Assembly: GCA_964432715.1 (NCBI GenBank)
Contig: CAYSOW010000032.1
Coordinates: forward strand, 1-21,423
Reading direction: 5' to 3'
Source of the DNA: Phocaeicola_A sp964432715
GTDB lineage: Bacteria; Bacteroidota; Bacteroidia; Bacteroidales; Bacteroidaceae
DNA length: 21,423 nucleotides
Positions within the stretch are counted from its first letter, which is position 1. Every line of letters starts with the position of its first letter. A model generated the notes under the pieces. The model was not told where the DNA came from. It was given only the letters and a program-made list of their open reading frames with translations, and ran no database searches. Position numbers and translations under genes: made by a program. This document shows positions 13,495-21,397 of the stretch, piece by piece.

Positions 13495-14520
13495 ATGACT
13501 CTGAAACCTTATAAGAACGATGTTGCCGTATTGATGCTCTTCTTCAACCGTCCCGAACCGTTGAAGCGGGTCTTCGAGCAGGTGCGGCTTGCCCGCCCCT
13601 CCCGGCTCTTCCTTTATCAGGACGGACCGCGCAACGAGCGCGACTTGCCGGGCATTGAGGCTTGTCGTCAGGTGGTGGAGGAGATCGACTGGGAGTGCCG
13701 GGTGGAGCGACTCTATCAAACGGAGAACTTCGGCTGCGACCCTTCTGAGTATCTCTCTCAGAAATGGGCTTTCTCGCAGGTGGAGCAGTGCATTGTGCTG
13801 GAGGATGACGATGTGCCTTCGCAGTCGTTCTTTCCTTTCTGTAAGGAGCTGCTCGACCGCTACAAGGATGATCCGCGTATCTCGATGATTGCCGGATTTA
13901 ATGTGGAGGAGGAGACGAAGGATGTGGAGGAGGATTACTTCTTTACCACCAACTTCTCTATCTGGGGCTGGGCTTCGTGGCGACGGGTGATTGACCAGTG
14001 GGACGAGCACTATCGCTTCCTTGACCATCCGCAGACGGTGCGTCAACTGGAGGCTCTGCTGCGCGAACGTCACGACCGGAAGGACTTGATATATCGCTGT
14101 CAATGCCACCGGGCGCAGGGGAAGGCTTTCTATGAGACCATCTTTCATACGGCCATGCTGCTGCAGAACGGCTTGGCCATTGTGCCGCGCAAGAATCTGA
14201 TTAACAACTTGGGTGCTACGGCCGATTCCACACACTTCTCGGGGAGCGCAGAGCTGCTTCCCCGCGGCTATCGACGCATCTTTACCATGGGGCGTCACGA
14301 ACTCCACTTCCCCTTGCGGCATCCGCAGCAGGTGATGGAGCACGTAGCCTATCGGCAGCGTGTCTTCCGCATCATGGGTTGGGGACATCCCTGGATCAAG
14401 GTGGGGCGCTCTTTCGAGGAGCTCTACCTCAACCTGCGTCATGGCAACTTCAGTCAGATTCTGAAAGCCATCCGTTTCCGCTTCCGGAAATGGTTTAAAA
14501 TCAATCAGTATAAAAAGTAG
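13495..14520 (+). CDS. Glycosyltransferase-like protein (GT-A fold)
   Basis: The 341-residue protein looks like a nucleotide-sugar glycosyltransferase of GT2-like type. The N-terminus VAVLMLFFNRPEPLKRVFEQ is a typical GT-A opening, LYQDGPR follows at 40-46, and the DxD-type metal site is LEDDDVPS (102-109, D104-D106). The FSIWGWASWRRV segment occurs, as I recall, in proteins often labelled HlpA-like or nucleotide-diphospho-sugar transferases. No transmembrane helix is seen; a basic C-terminus (RFRFRKWFKINQYKK) might contact membrane. A TTG start at 13453 would overlap licD; the ATG at 13495, 19 nt after the licD stop, is preferred. The stop is 5 bp from that of the convergent flippase gene. 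Confidence 0.85.
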   Translation: MTLKPYKNDVAVLMLFFNRPEPLKRVFEQVRLARPSRLFLYQDGPRNERDLPGIEACRQVVEEIDWECRVERLYQTENFGCDPSEYLSQKWAFSQVEQCIVLEDDDVPSQSFFPFCKELLDRYKDDPRISMIAGFNVEEETKDVEEDYFFTTNFSIWGWASWRRVIDQWDEHYRFLDHPQTVRQLEALLRERHDRKDLIYRCQCHRAQGKAFYETIFHTAMLLQNGLAIVPRKNLINNLGATADSTHFSGSAELLPRGYRRIFTMGRHELHFPLRHPQQVMEHVAYRQRVFRIMGWGHPWIKVGRSFEELYLNLRHGNFSQILKAIRFRFRKWFKINQYKK

Positions 14521-14525
14521 GAGCG

Positions 14526-15971
14526 TTATCTCTTCTTGCGGAGATATTGCCAGCTCTCACGCAATGTTTCCGACTTGAACCGCCAGAGGACACCGAGGTA
14601 GATCAGGGCGGCCAGCACGATTTTGGCCAGGAAGAGCGGCAAGGTGGCGTGCAGATAGAGCGTGGCGTGATAGGTGGCTACCATCGCTACCAGGGCGGTG
14701 GCGGCAAAGGGAAGCGTGTCTCGCAGTGCCATCCAAGGGGTGAGTTGCAACATCCGTCCCGTAACGACTTGCCAGACGAGTGTCCACAGGATGTTGATGC
14801 CCACGTAGACGGTCACCAGCGTATGGATGCCTTGTGCATGGAAAAGCAGCAGGGCAGTCAGTTGCACGATGCATTGTGCCACCGTGACATACATATAGAG
14901 GTTGGATTGCTTGCGACTCAGCACCAGGTTGGAGTAGAGCGTGGCAATGGGCACAAAGGCGCCGCCGATGCAGAGCAGCTGCAAGAGTTGTGCACTGGGC
15001 AGCCACTTCTCGGTGATGGTGAGGGTGATGAGCTCGGGAGCTACCAGCGACAAGCCGAACATGGCGGGGAAAGCCAGGAAGGCGGTGAAGCGGAGCATCT
15101 TGCGGAACACCCGTCGCTGACGTTCCAAATCGTCGGAAACGCCCGCCAGGACCGGCTGCGCCACACTGTTCACCATGCCGGTGACGGTGGAGTGGCCCAT
15201 CTGGTTCCACTTGTTGGCTTGGGTGAAGTAACCCACTTCCCGTTGGTGGAAGAAACGACCGAGGATGACGGTGAGCAAGTTGTTGTTGAGAATATTGAAG
15301 AGGTTGGTCAGCAGCAACTTACTGCTGAAGGGCAACATCTCGCGAATGGGGGCGAAAGAGAAGGTGAAGGTGGGGTGCCACGGCGTGAAGTACCAATAGC
15401 AGAGATTCACCACCGCCACATAGACGATGCTCTGCGTCGCGATGCCCCAGTAGGCGAAACCGTTCCACGCCAGCAGGATGCCGACGGTGCCGGAGACCAC
15501 CAATCCCGTCAGGGTGGCGATGGCCTTCTGCTTCACCATCAAATGTCGAAAGAGATAAGCGTTGTGCGCCACGCCCAGACTGGCAATGAAGAAGCCCAGA
15601 AAGGCGTAACGTGCGAGGGGAGTCAACTCCTCCACCCCATAGAACTGTGCAATCAGGGGGGCGCAGCAGAAAAGCAGCAGGTAGAGCAGTGCGCTCACAC
15701 CCGTGCTGAACCAGAAGACGGCGTTGTATTCGCGATGACCCGCCTCCTTGCGCACCGCGAGACTGCTGGTGAAGCCGCTCTCTTGCAGGGAGCCGGCTAT
15801 CAGAGAGAAGATGGAAAGCATTCCCACCATGCCGTAATCGTCGGCACTGAGCAGGCGAGCCAGGAAGATACCGAAGAAGAGGTTGAGCAGTTGCTGCAAC
15901 CCGTTGTTGAGGCCGCCCCAAAGCAGTCCCTTCGCAGTGCGGTCCTTCAAGTTCTCTGCGTTATGCGTCAT
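14526..15971 (-). CDS. Lipopolysaccharide/O-antigen flippase (PST/Wzx-like)
   Basis: This 481-residue polytopic inner-membrane protein has about 12-14 hydrophobic segments. It likely flips lipid-linked oligosaccharides to the periplasmic side. The N-terminus (RTAKGLLWGGLNNGLQQL) and the amphipathic LARLLSADDYGMVGMLSIF region are characteristic of the polysaccharide transporter family of the MOP superfamily (WzxC/TuaB type). Its start overlaps the DUF3783 gene by 11 bp, indicating translational coupling. The pair lies 9 bp downstream of metG with no promoter between them, so it should be transcribed with metG. Its 3' end abuts the convergent glycosyltransferase gene, a plausible functional partner. 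Confidence 0.92.
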   Translation of the reverse strand: MTHNAENLKDRTAKGLLWGGLNNGLQQLLNLFFGIFLARLLSADDYGMVGMLSIFSLIAGSLQESGFTSSLAVRKEAGHREYNAVFWFSTGVSALLYLLLFCCAPLIAQFYGVEELTPLARYAFLGFFIASLGVAHNAYLFRHLMVKQKAIATLTGLVVSGTVGILLAWNGFAYWGIATQSIVYVAVVNLCYWYFTPWHPTFTFSFAPIREMLPFSSKLLLTNLFNILNNNLLTVILGRFFHQREVGYFTQANKWNQMGHSTVTGMVNSVAQPVLAGVSDDLERQRRVFRKMLRFTAFLAFPAMFGLSLVAPELITLTITEKWLPSAQLLQLLCIGGAFVPIATLYSNLVLSRKQSNLYMYVTVAQCIVQLTALLLFHAQGIHTLVTVYVGINILWTLVWQVVTGRMLQLTPWMALRDTLPFAATALVAMVATYHATLYLHATLPLFLAKIVLAALIYLGVLWRFKSETLRESWQYLRKKR

Positions 15972-16344
15972 ACTTTCCTCCGTTTACGATGCCATGCTCT
16001 TTCAGCAGCTCCTGATGCAGTTGCAGCGAGTTCCAGCAGACGTTGTGAGGCGTCAGAATGGCCTTCAAATCCACCGGCTGAATGCCCCGTTTCTTCATCT
16101 CCTTCAGAAAGCGGAACACCTCCTCGGGGTCCATGTTGCAGAAGAGTATCATCTCTTCCGAAAAAGAGGGGCCGCAGGGAGGTACCCCGGCACGCAGAAA
16201 GCCCGGTTGCTCGGCAACGGCACCAATCTGCTCCAGGTACTCAAACGACTCCACATGGATGGCACACAGCCCAAGGGAAGTGCAGAGTGAATGAATCTGA
16301 CTTCCCTTGATGGAGTGTAAATTATAGAGCAATAATCGTTTCAT
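15961..16344 (-). CDS. DUF3783 family protein
   Basis: A 127-residue cytoplasmic protein of unknown function. The C-terminal half matches the DUF3783 pattern (GIQPVDLKAILTPHNVCWNSLQLHQELLKEH, bases about 15985-16077). The N-terminal half is a small alpha/beta region (KRLLLYNL start, SEEMILFCNMD). It begins 9 bp after the metG stop and overlaps the flippase start by 11 bp, so it sits inside a metG-DUF3783-flippase transcription unit. No function is known to me; its position suggests neither translation nor glycan export in particular. Confidence 0.8.
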   Translation of the reverse strand: MKRLLLYNLHSIKGSQIHSLCTSLGLCAIHVESFEYLEQIGAVAEQPGFLRAGVPPCGPSFSEEMILFCNMDPEEVFRFLKEMKKRGIQPVDLKAILTPHNVCWNSLQLHQELLKEHGIVNGGKYDA

Positions 16345-16353
16345 GGATACTTA

Positions 16354-18396
16354 TTATTTAACTTCACTACCCGGCTTCACCTCGCGCAATACCGAAGTGA
16401 CTGCCAGTGAACCGTCGAAGTTCTCGGCGCTCAGAATCATGCCTTCGCTCACCAAACCGTTCTTGAACTCACGCGGAGCCAGATTGGCGATGAAGAGCAC
16501 TTGCTTGCCCACCAGCTCTTCCGGTTTGTAGTGCTGTGCGATGCCGCTCACGATGGTACGATTCTCCAGTCCGTCCGCAATCTTGAACTTCAGGAGCTTC
16601 TTCATCTTGGGCACATTCTCGCACTCCAGCACCGTACCTACGCGGATGTCGAGTTTCTCAAACTCCTCAAACGCAATGTTCGGTTTCACCGGGTTGGCTT
16701 TGTAGTTGGCCGCAGCGTTCAACTTCTTGATATCCTCCAGACGTTGCATCTGTGCTTCGATGGCACTGTCCTCAATCTTCTCGAAGAGCAGTTCCGCCTT
16801 GTTGAGCTGATGACCCTCTGCCAGCAAGTCGGTAGAGCCCAGCTGATTCCAGTCGAACGACTCCATGTTCAGCATCTTACGCAGACGCTCCGAGCTGAAC
16901 GGCAGGAACGGTTCGAAAGCGATGGCCAGGTTGGCTGCCAGCTGCAACGAGATGTTCAGGATGGTGCCCACGCGAGCCATGTCAGTCTTCGCCAGTTTCC
17001 AAGGCTCGGTATCTGCCAAGTACTTGTTGCCGATACGTGCCAGGTTCATCGCCTCCTTCTGAGCCTCGCGGAACTTGAAGACATTCAGCAGCTTCTCCAC
17101 CTCATTCTTCACGTCAGCAAACTCCTTCAGCGTCTCGCGGTCGTAGTCGGTCAGTTCGCCGCAAGCGGGAACCTTTCCCTCGAAATACTTCTGCGTCAGC
17201 ACCAATGCACGGTTCACAAAGTTACCGTAGATAGCCACCAACTCATTGTTATTGCGTGCCTGGAAATCCTTCCAGGTAAAGTCGTTATCCTTCGTCTCCG
17301 GAGCGTTGGCAGTCAGCACGTAGCGAAGCACATCCTGCTTGCCCGGGAAGTCTCTCAGGTACTCATGCAACCACACCGCCCAGTTTCTCGAAGTAGAAAT
17401 CTTGTCGCCCTCCAGGTTGAGGAACTCGTTGCTCGGCACATTGTCGGGCAAGATGTAGCTACCCTCTGCCTTCAGCATTGCCGGGAAGACAATGCAGTGG
17501 AACACGATGTTATCCTTACCGATGAAGTGAATCAAGCGCGTTTCGGGGTCCTTCCACCACTTCTCCCAACTGTCGGGCAGCAACTCCTTCGTATTGGAGA
17601 TATAGCCGATGGGGGCATCAAACCACACATAGAGCACTTTGCCCTCGGCACCCTCTACCGGCACCGGGATACCCCAGTCGAGGTCGCGGCTCACCGCTCT
17701 GGGCTGCAAGCCCATATCGAGCCAGCTCTTGCACTGACCGTAGACATTCGGACGCCACTCTTTGTGGCCCTCCAGAATCCATTGACGCAACCAAGCCTCG
17801 TGCTTGTCGAGCGGCAAGTACCAGTGCTTCGTCTCGCGCATCACCGGTTTGCTACCGCTGATGGCACTCTTCGGGTTGATCAACTCCGTGGGAGAGAGCG
17901 ACGTACCGCACTTCTCGCACTGGTCGCCATAGGCCCCCTGTGCGTGGCAGTGAGGACACTCACCCGTGATGTAACGGTCGGCCAGGAAGGTCTTCGCCTC
18001 CTCGTCGTAATATTGCTCCGAAGTACGCTCAATAAACTCCCCCTTGTCATACAGCGTGCGGAAGAACTCCGACGCCAGCTGATGATGTGTGGGCGAAGAG
18101 GTACGAGAGTAGATATCGAAAGAGATGCCGAACTCGGCAAACGAATCTTTGATCAAATTGTGATAACGATCCACCACGTCCTGCGGAGTGATTCCCTCCT
18201 TTTTGGCGCGAATGGTGATGGGCACTCCGTGTTCGTCAGAGCCACCGATAAAGAGCACATCCTCTTTCTTCAGTCGCAGGTATCTCACGTAGATATCCGC
18301 AGGGATATAAACACCGGCCAGGTGACCGATGTGCACCGGTCCGTTGGCATATGGAAGTGCCGACGTGACGGTTGTTCTTTTGAATTTCTTTTCCAT
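16354..18396 (-). CDS. metG: Methionyl-tRNA synthetase
   Basis: This 680-residue class I synthetase charges initiator and elongator tRNA-Met. HIGH is exact at H22-H25 (NGPVHIGHLAG). The KMSKS loop is KISTS at 332-336, a common MetRS variant. The zinc knuckle keeps four cysteines at C147, C150, C160 and C163 (CPHC and CEKC). The C-terminal 105 residues form the dimerising tRNA-binding OB domain (from about 575, FEKLDIRVGTVLECENVPKMKKL). Length matches long-form MetRS such as that of E. coli. A -7 box lies 62 bp upstream of the ATG. The coding frame ends in tandem TAA TAA stops. Downstream genes are DUF3783 and a flippase. Confidence 0.97.
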   Translation of the reverse strand: MEKKFKRTTVTSALPYANGPVHIGHLAGVYIPADIYVRYLRLKKEDVLFIGGSDEHGVPITIRAKKEGITPQDVVDRYHNLIKDSFAEFGISFDIYSRTSSPTHHQLASEFFRTLYDKGEFIERTSEQYYDEEAKTFLADRYITGECPHCHAQGAYGDQCEKCGTSLSPTELINPKSAISGSKPVMRETKHWYLPLDKHEAWLRQWILEGHKEWRPNVYGQCKSWLDMGLQPRAVSRDLDWGIPVPVEGAEGKVLYVWFDAPIGYISNTKELLPDSWEKWWKDPETRLIHFIGKDNIVFHCIVFPAMLKAEGSYILPDNVPSNEFLNLEGDKISTSRNWAVWLHEYLRDFPGKQDVLRYVLTANAPETKDNDFTWKDFQARNNNELVAIYGNFVNRALVLTQKYFEGKVPACGELTDYDRETLKEFADVKNEVEKLLNVFKFREAQKEAMNLARIGNKYLADTEPWKLAKTDMARVGTILNISLQLAANLAIAFEPFLPFSSERLRKMLNMESFDWNQLGSTDLLAEGHQLNKAELLFEKIEDSAIEAQMQRLEDIKKLNAAANYKANPVKPNIAFEEFEKLDIRVGTVLECENVPKMKKLLKFKIADGLENRTIVSGIAQHYKPEELVGKQVLFIANLAPREFKNGLVSEGMILSAENFDGSLAVTSVLREVKPGSEVK

Positions 18397-18457
18397 AGAA
18401 GGTGCTGATATTTAATTTTATATTGTTTCTAATTTGTTACCTGTGATTCCTAACTTG

Positions 18458-18465
18458 CAAAGGTA
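18458..18465 (-). promoter_or_regulatory. -7 box (TACCTTTG) for the metG operon
   Basis: A perfect minus-strand TAnnTTTG lies about 50 bp after the yifB stop codon; no good -33 element is visible. No intrinsic terminator separates yifB from metG, so readthrough is possible. Confidence 0.6.
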
Positions 18466-18515
18466 CATAGATTTCTTTGATTTCTCCGCGCTGAAGCGAT
18501 AAAAATAAATAAAAC

Positions 18516-20054
18516 TTACACCTGTCCGCTGCAGTCGAGGGTGCGATACATCACGGCTTCTGCAATGTGTCGATACTCCACATGTTCCGAGGCGTCGAGG
18601 TCGGCAATGGTGCGTGCCACCTTCAGGATGCGCTCATAGGCACGTGCGGAGAGGTCGAAGCGCTCCATGGCGGTGCGCAGCGCCTCCAGTCCCTTATCGT
18701 CGGGCTGAGCAAACCGGTGGAGCAGCGCGGGAGTCATCTGCGCGTTGCAATAGATGCCCGGATGCTCCTTGTAGCGGTCGGCCTGTCGGTTGCGTGCCTG
18801 AATCACCCGCTCGCGGATGGTAGCGCTCGATTCGGCGGGACGGGTGGACGAGAGTTGTTCAAAGGAGACCGGCGCAATCTCAACCTGCAGGTCGACGCGA
18901 TCAAGCAAAGGTCCCGAGATGCGGTTAAAATAGCGTTGCACCTGTGCCGGGGTACAGACACAAGGATGGGTCGGGTGACCGTGGTAGCCGCAGGGGCAAG
19001 GGTTCATGGAGGCCACCAACATGAAGTTGGCGGGATATTGGATGGTATATTTGGCGCGGGAGATGGTGATGACACGATCTTCCAGCGGTTGCCGCAGCAT
19101 CTCGAGCACACTGCGATTAAACTCGGGCAGCTCGTCGGCAAAGAGGACGCCGTTGTGTGCCAAGCTAATCTCGCCCGGCTGCGGATTGCTGCCTCCTCCC
19201 ACCAGTGCCACGGAGGAGGTGGAATGGTGCGGCGTGCGGAACGGACGATGGGCAATGAGCGACGTGTTCTGTCCCAGCTTGCCCGCCACCGAGTGAATCT
19301 TGGTGGTCTCCAGACTCTCGCCCAACGTCAGGGGCGGCAGAATGGTGGGGAGTCGTTTCGCCATCATCGACTTACCGCTACCCGGGGCACCAATCATCAG
19401 CAGGTTGTGTCCGCCTGCTGCGGCAATCTCCATGGCCCGCTTGGCATATTCCTGTCCTTTCACTTCCGAGAAGTCGAACTCAAACTCGTTCTGTTGGGCG
19501 TAAAACTCCTCGCGTGTATGCACCACCGTCGGGGTGAGCGGCACGTTGTCATAGAAGAAATCGAGCACCTCCTTCAGGTTCTCCACGCCATACACCTCCA
19601 GTTGGTTGACGACCGCCGCCTCACGCACATTCTGCTTCGGCAGAATCAATCCCTTCAACCCCATCTCGCGCGCCTTGATGGCGATGGGGAGCGCCCCCTT
19701 GATGGGTTGCAGTGAGCCGTCGAGTCCCAGTTCGCCCAGCATCATATAATCGGAGAGCTTTTCCACGGGGAAAGCCTCATCCGAAGAGGCCAGGATGCCC
19801 ACCGCCAGAGGCAAGTCGTACGACGAACCCTCCTTGCGCACATCCGCCGGTGCCATGTTCACCACAATCTGCCGCGAAGGGAAGCGGCGTCCGCTCTCGG
19901 TCAGGGCGGAGACAATACGTTCGTGACTCTCTTTCACGGCGGAGTCAGGGAGGCCAACCAAGAAAAACTTAATGCCACGAGTGCTGTTCACTTCGATGGT
20001 AATAGGAAGCGCATCCACTCCTTGCAGAGCGGCGGCGAAGAGCTTAACTAACAT
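18516..20054 (-). CDS. YifB/ComM-type Mg-chelatase-like AAA+ ATPase
   Basis: The 512-residue protein has an N-terminal Lon-protease-like/ChlI domain (about 1-165, with LPITIEVNSTRGIKFFLVGLPD). An AAA+ Mg-chelatase-type module follows, with Walker A GAPGSGKS (222-229) and Walker B VLFADE (303-308), then a C-terminal Mg-chelatase domain. A Cys cluster CPCGYHGHPTHPCVC (C353, C355, C365, C367) is typical of the family. The best-studied relative, ComM, is a branch-migration helicase that helps integrate DNA during natural transformation. Whether this protein does so here is inference, because YifB homologues are widespread in non-competent species. It starts 9 bp after the stop of the upstream lipoprotein gene, so the two form an operon. 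Confidence 0.93.
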   Translation of the reverse strand: MLVKLFAAALQGVDALPITIEVNSTRGIKFFLVGLPDSAVKESHERIVSALTESGRRFPSRQIVVNMAPADVRKEGSSYDLPLAVGILASSDEAFPVEKLSDYMMLGELGLDGSLQPIKGALPIAIKAREMGLKGLILPKQNVREAAVVNQLEVYGVENLKEVLDFFYDNVPLTPTVVHTREEFYAQQNEFEFDFSEVKGQEYAKRAMEIAAAGGHNLLMIGAPGSGKSMMAKRLPTILPPLTLGESLETTKIHSVAGKLGQNTSLIAHRPFRTPHHSTSSVALVGGGSNPQPGEISLAHNGVLFADELPEFNRSVLEMLRQPLEDRVITISRAKYTIQYPANFMLVASMNPCPCGYHGHPTHPCVCTPAQVQRYFNRISGPLLDRVDLQVEIAPVSFEQLSSTRPAESSATIRERVIQARNRQADRYKEHPGIYCNAQMTPALLHRFAQPDDKGLEALRTAMERFDLSARAYERILKVARTIADLDASEHVEYRHIAEAVMYRTLDCSGQV

Positions 20055-20063
20055 AGAAAGACT

Positions 20064-21116
20064 TTAGTGTTTAAACTTCTCGGACAGCTTGTCGAGCTTC
20101 AGCAGTGAGTCGACGGTGTGCGAGAAATCTTTTAAATCGGTTCTCTTATAGAAGACGCGGCGCTGACGGTTGAGCAGCACCACGGTGGGCAACTCCTGAA
20201 CGGCGAAGAGCTTCACGATGTTGGCCTCCCATCCTTCGGGAGCCGAAGTCTGTTCGCCATAGAGGGTGTCTGCCTCCACCGCTCTGCGCCATTGGTGCGG
20301 ATCGATGTCGAGCGAGTGGAACAAGAATCCCACCTTCTCCTTATATTTCGGTTGCAAACGTTTCAGACTGTCGACCACCGCCTTGCTTTGCTTGTCCCAC
20401 GAAGCCGCGAAGCAAACCACCAGCGGCTTGTCGCGGAAGGTGTAAGAGGTGATGGAATTTCCCTTCAGGTTGCGTGCCTGAAAGCTGGAGACATAGCGAC
20501 CGGTGTCGGCGCGCAAGGAGCGATCAACGCGCTCCTCCAGCACAGAGACCATCGGGTCGTCATGCAACAAACCGCTCATCTGCGTAATCATCTCACTCAG
20601 GCGTTTATAGTTGGGGTGACGCTGCTGCACCAGGTAGCGGTTGAGCAACCGGATGCCCGCCGGCGAGAGCGGATGACGATGGAGGAAGGTGTCGACGCCC
20701 GCCTCCAGGCGTTCCACACTGCGCACCGTGTCGGCCCAGTGGCGAAACTCCTGCAGCGCCCGGTTCTCCTCACCGCCCGTTACACTCCATTGTTGAGGCT
20801 TCTTAGCGTCAAAGGTGAGTTGCACCTTCATGCCGCGGTCGCCGTAGAACGGCAAGAGGACGGTGTCGTTGCAGAGCAAAGTGAAAGGCACCAGCGTGTC
20901 GAGCTCCGTTTCATAGTGCAACACCCCCTTCCGCACCACCAGTGTGTCGATGCGGTCAAAGCTCAGGTCGTTGCCCAGCAGATAGACAGTGTCACTCTTC
21001 AGGTGAGCCAGTTGTGCCTCCAGCGTGAAGAGGTTCTTCGCCTGTTGCCGGCAGCCCGCCAGCAGCAAGAGTCCCAAGGCCCAAGCCCCTAAATATGGAA
21101 AGAATTTCAGTTTCAT
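20064..21116 (-). CDS. Lipoprotein with DUF4369-like region and a thioredoxin fold lacking CxxC
   Basis: The 350-residue protein starts with a lipoprotein signal peptide with lipobox LAGC (Cys22). The residues after Cys (RQQAK) lack the acidic surface-export signal described for Bacteroides lipoproteins, so a periplasm-facing location is likelier. Residues about 28-115 resemble the DUF4369 domain common before Bacteroidetes thioredoxins. Residues about 208-345 look like a TlpA/ResA-type thioredoxin domain: VVCFAASW at the active-site strand and the cis-proline loop ELPTVVLLN (P310). Where WCxxC is expected it reads W240-D-K-Q-S244, so both redox cysteines are missing and it cannot act as an ordinary thiol oxidoreductase. 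A -7 box lies 26 bp upstream, and yifB follows after 9 bp. Confidence 0.85.
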   Translation of the reverse strand: MKLKFFPYLGAWALGLLLLAGCRQQAKNLFTLEAQLAHLKSDTVYLLGNDLSFDRIDTLVVRKGVLHYETELDTLVPFTLLCNDTVLLPFYGDRGMKVQLTFDAKKPQQWSVTGGEENRALQEFRHWADTVRSVERLEAGVDTFLHRHPLSPAGIRLLNRYLVQQRHPNYKRLSEMITQMSGLLHDDPMVSVLEERVDRSLRADTGRYVSSFQARNLKGNSITSYTFRDKPLVVCFAASWDKQSKAVVDSLKRLQPKYKEKVGFLFHSLDIDPHQWRRAVEADTLYGEQTSAPEGWEANIVKLFAVQELPTVVLLNRQRRVFYKRTDLKDFSHTVDSLLKLDKLSEKFKH

Positions 21117-21142
21117 AACCGGTCAAATCTTGATACAGAGGG

Positions 21143-21150
21143 CAAATATA
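21143..21150 (-). promoter_or_regulatory. -7 box (TATATTTG) for the lipoprotein-yifB operon
   Basis: A perfect minus-strand TAnnTTTG lies 26 bp upstream of the lipoprotein ATG; no clear -33 TTTG is present. Confidence 0.58.
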
Positions 21151-21289
21151 GCAGTTTTTTGCCAATGTGCCTTCCCTTCCCCCGTTTTTCTCGCTTGCAT
21201 AATCATACAAGTGTAAAATCATTTTATTACCTGTTTTTGACTGTTTTTGTGGTTTTATTACTAACTGTACTGAGAATGAACAAGTTTGA

Positions 21290-21329
21290 ATACTTTCAAT
21301 GTGTAAGTGATACTTTCTAGATGTAAGCG
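21290..21329. repeat. Two abutting 20-bp direct repeats
   Basis: Bases 21290-21309 and 21310-21329 match at 16 of 20 positions, with blocks ATACTTTC and TGTAAG conserved in both. The 20-bp period is about two helical turns, so both copies face the same side of the DNA. They lie 61 bp upstream of a forward -7 box. Confidence 0.6.
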
Positions 21330-21332
21330 AAA

Positions 21333-21356
21333 ACAAAAGTTTAATATAACTTTTGT
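21333..21356. repeat. Perfect 9-bp inverted repeat with AT loop
   Basis: ACAAAAGTT (21333-21341) and AACTTTTGT (21348-21356) flank a 6-nt loop (21342-21347). It may be a protein-binding dyad next to the direct repeats. As a hairpin it is AT-rich and is followed by T-rich sequence only when read on the minus strand. Confidence 0.55.
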
Positions 21357-21389
21357 AATCAAAAATTTCCTGAATCTTATATTTTTGTA

Positions 21390-21397
21390 TATCTTTG
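21390..21397 (+). promoter_or_regulatory. -7 box (TATCTTTG) for a gene beyond the window
   Basis: A perfect forward TAnnTTTG sits 26 bp before the window end, with no coding start yet. No -33 TTTG lies at the usual distance. The 307 bp from 21117 to the end hold no gene I can support, only this box, the repeats and the divergent lipoprotein promoter. Confidence 0.5.

Noticed and set aside
21276..21320. 14-codon frame (ATG at 21276) as a peptide gene
   Set aside because: It has no ribosome-binding sequence and no upstream promoter box, and its end overlaps the tandem 20-bp repeats, which explain the sequence better.
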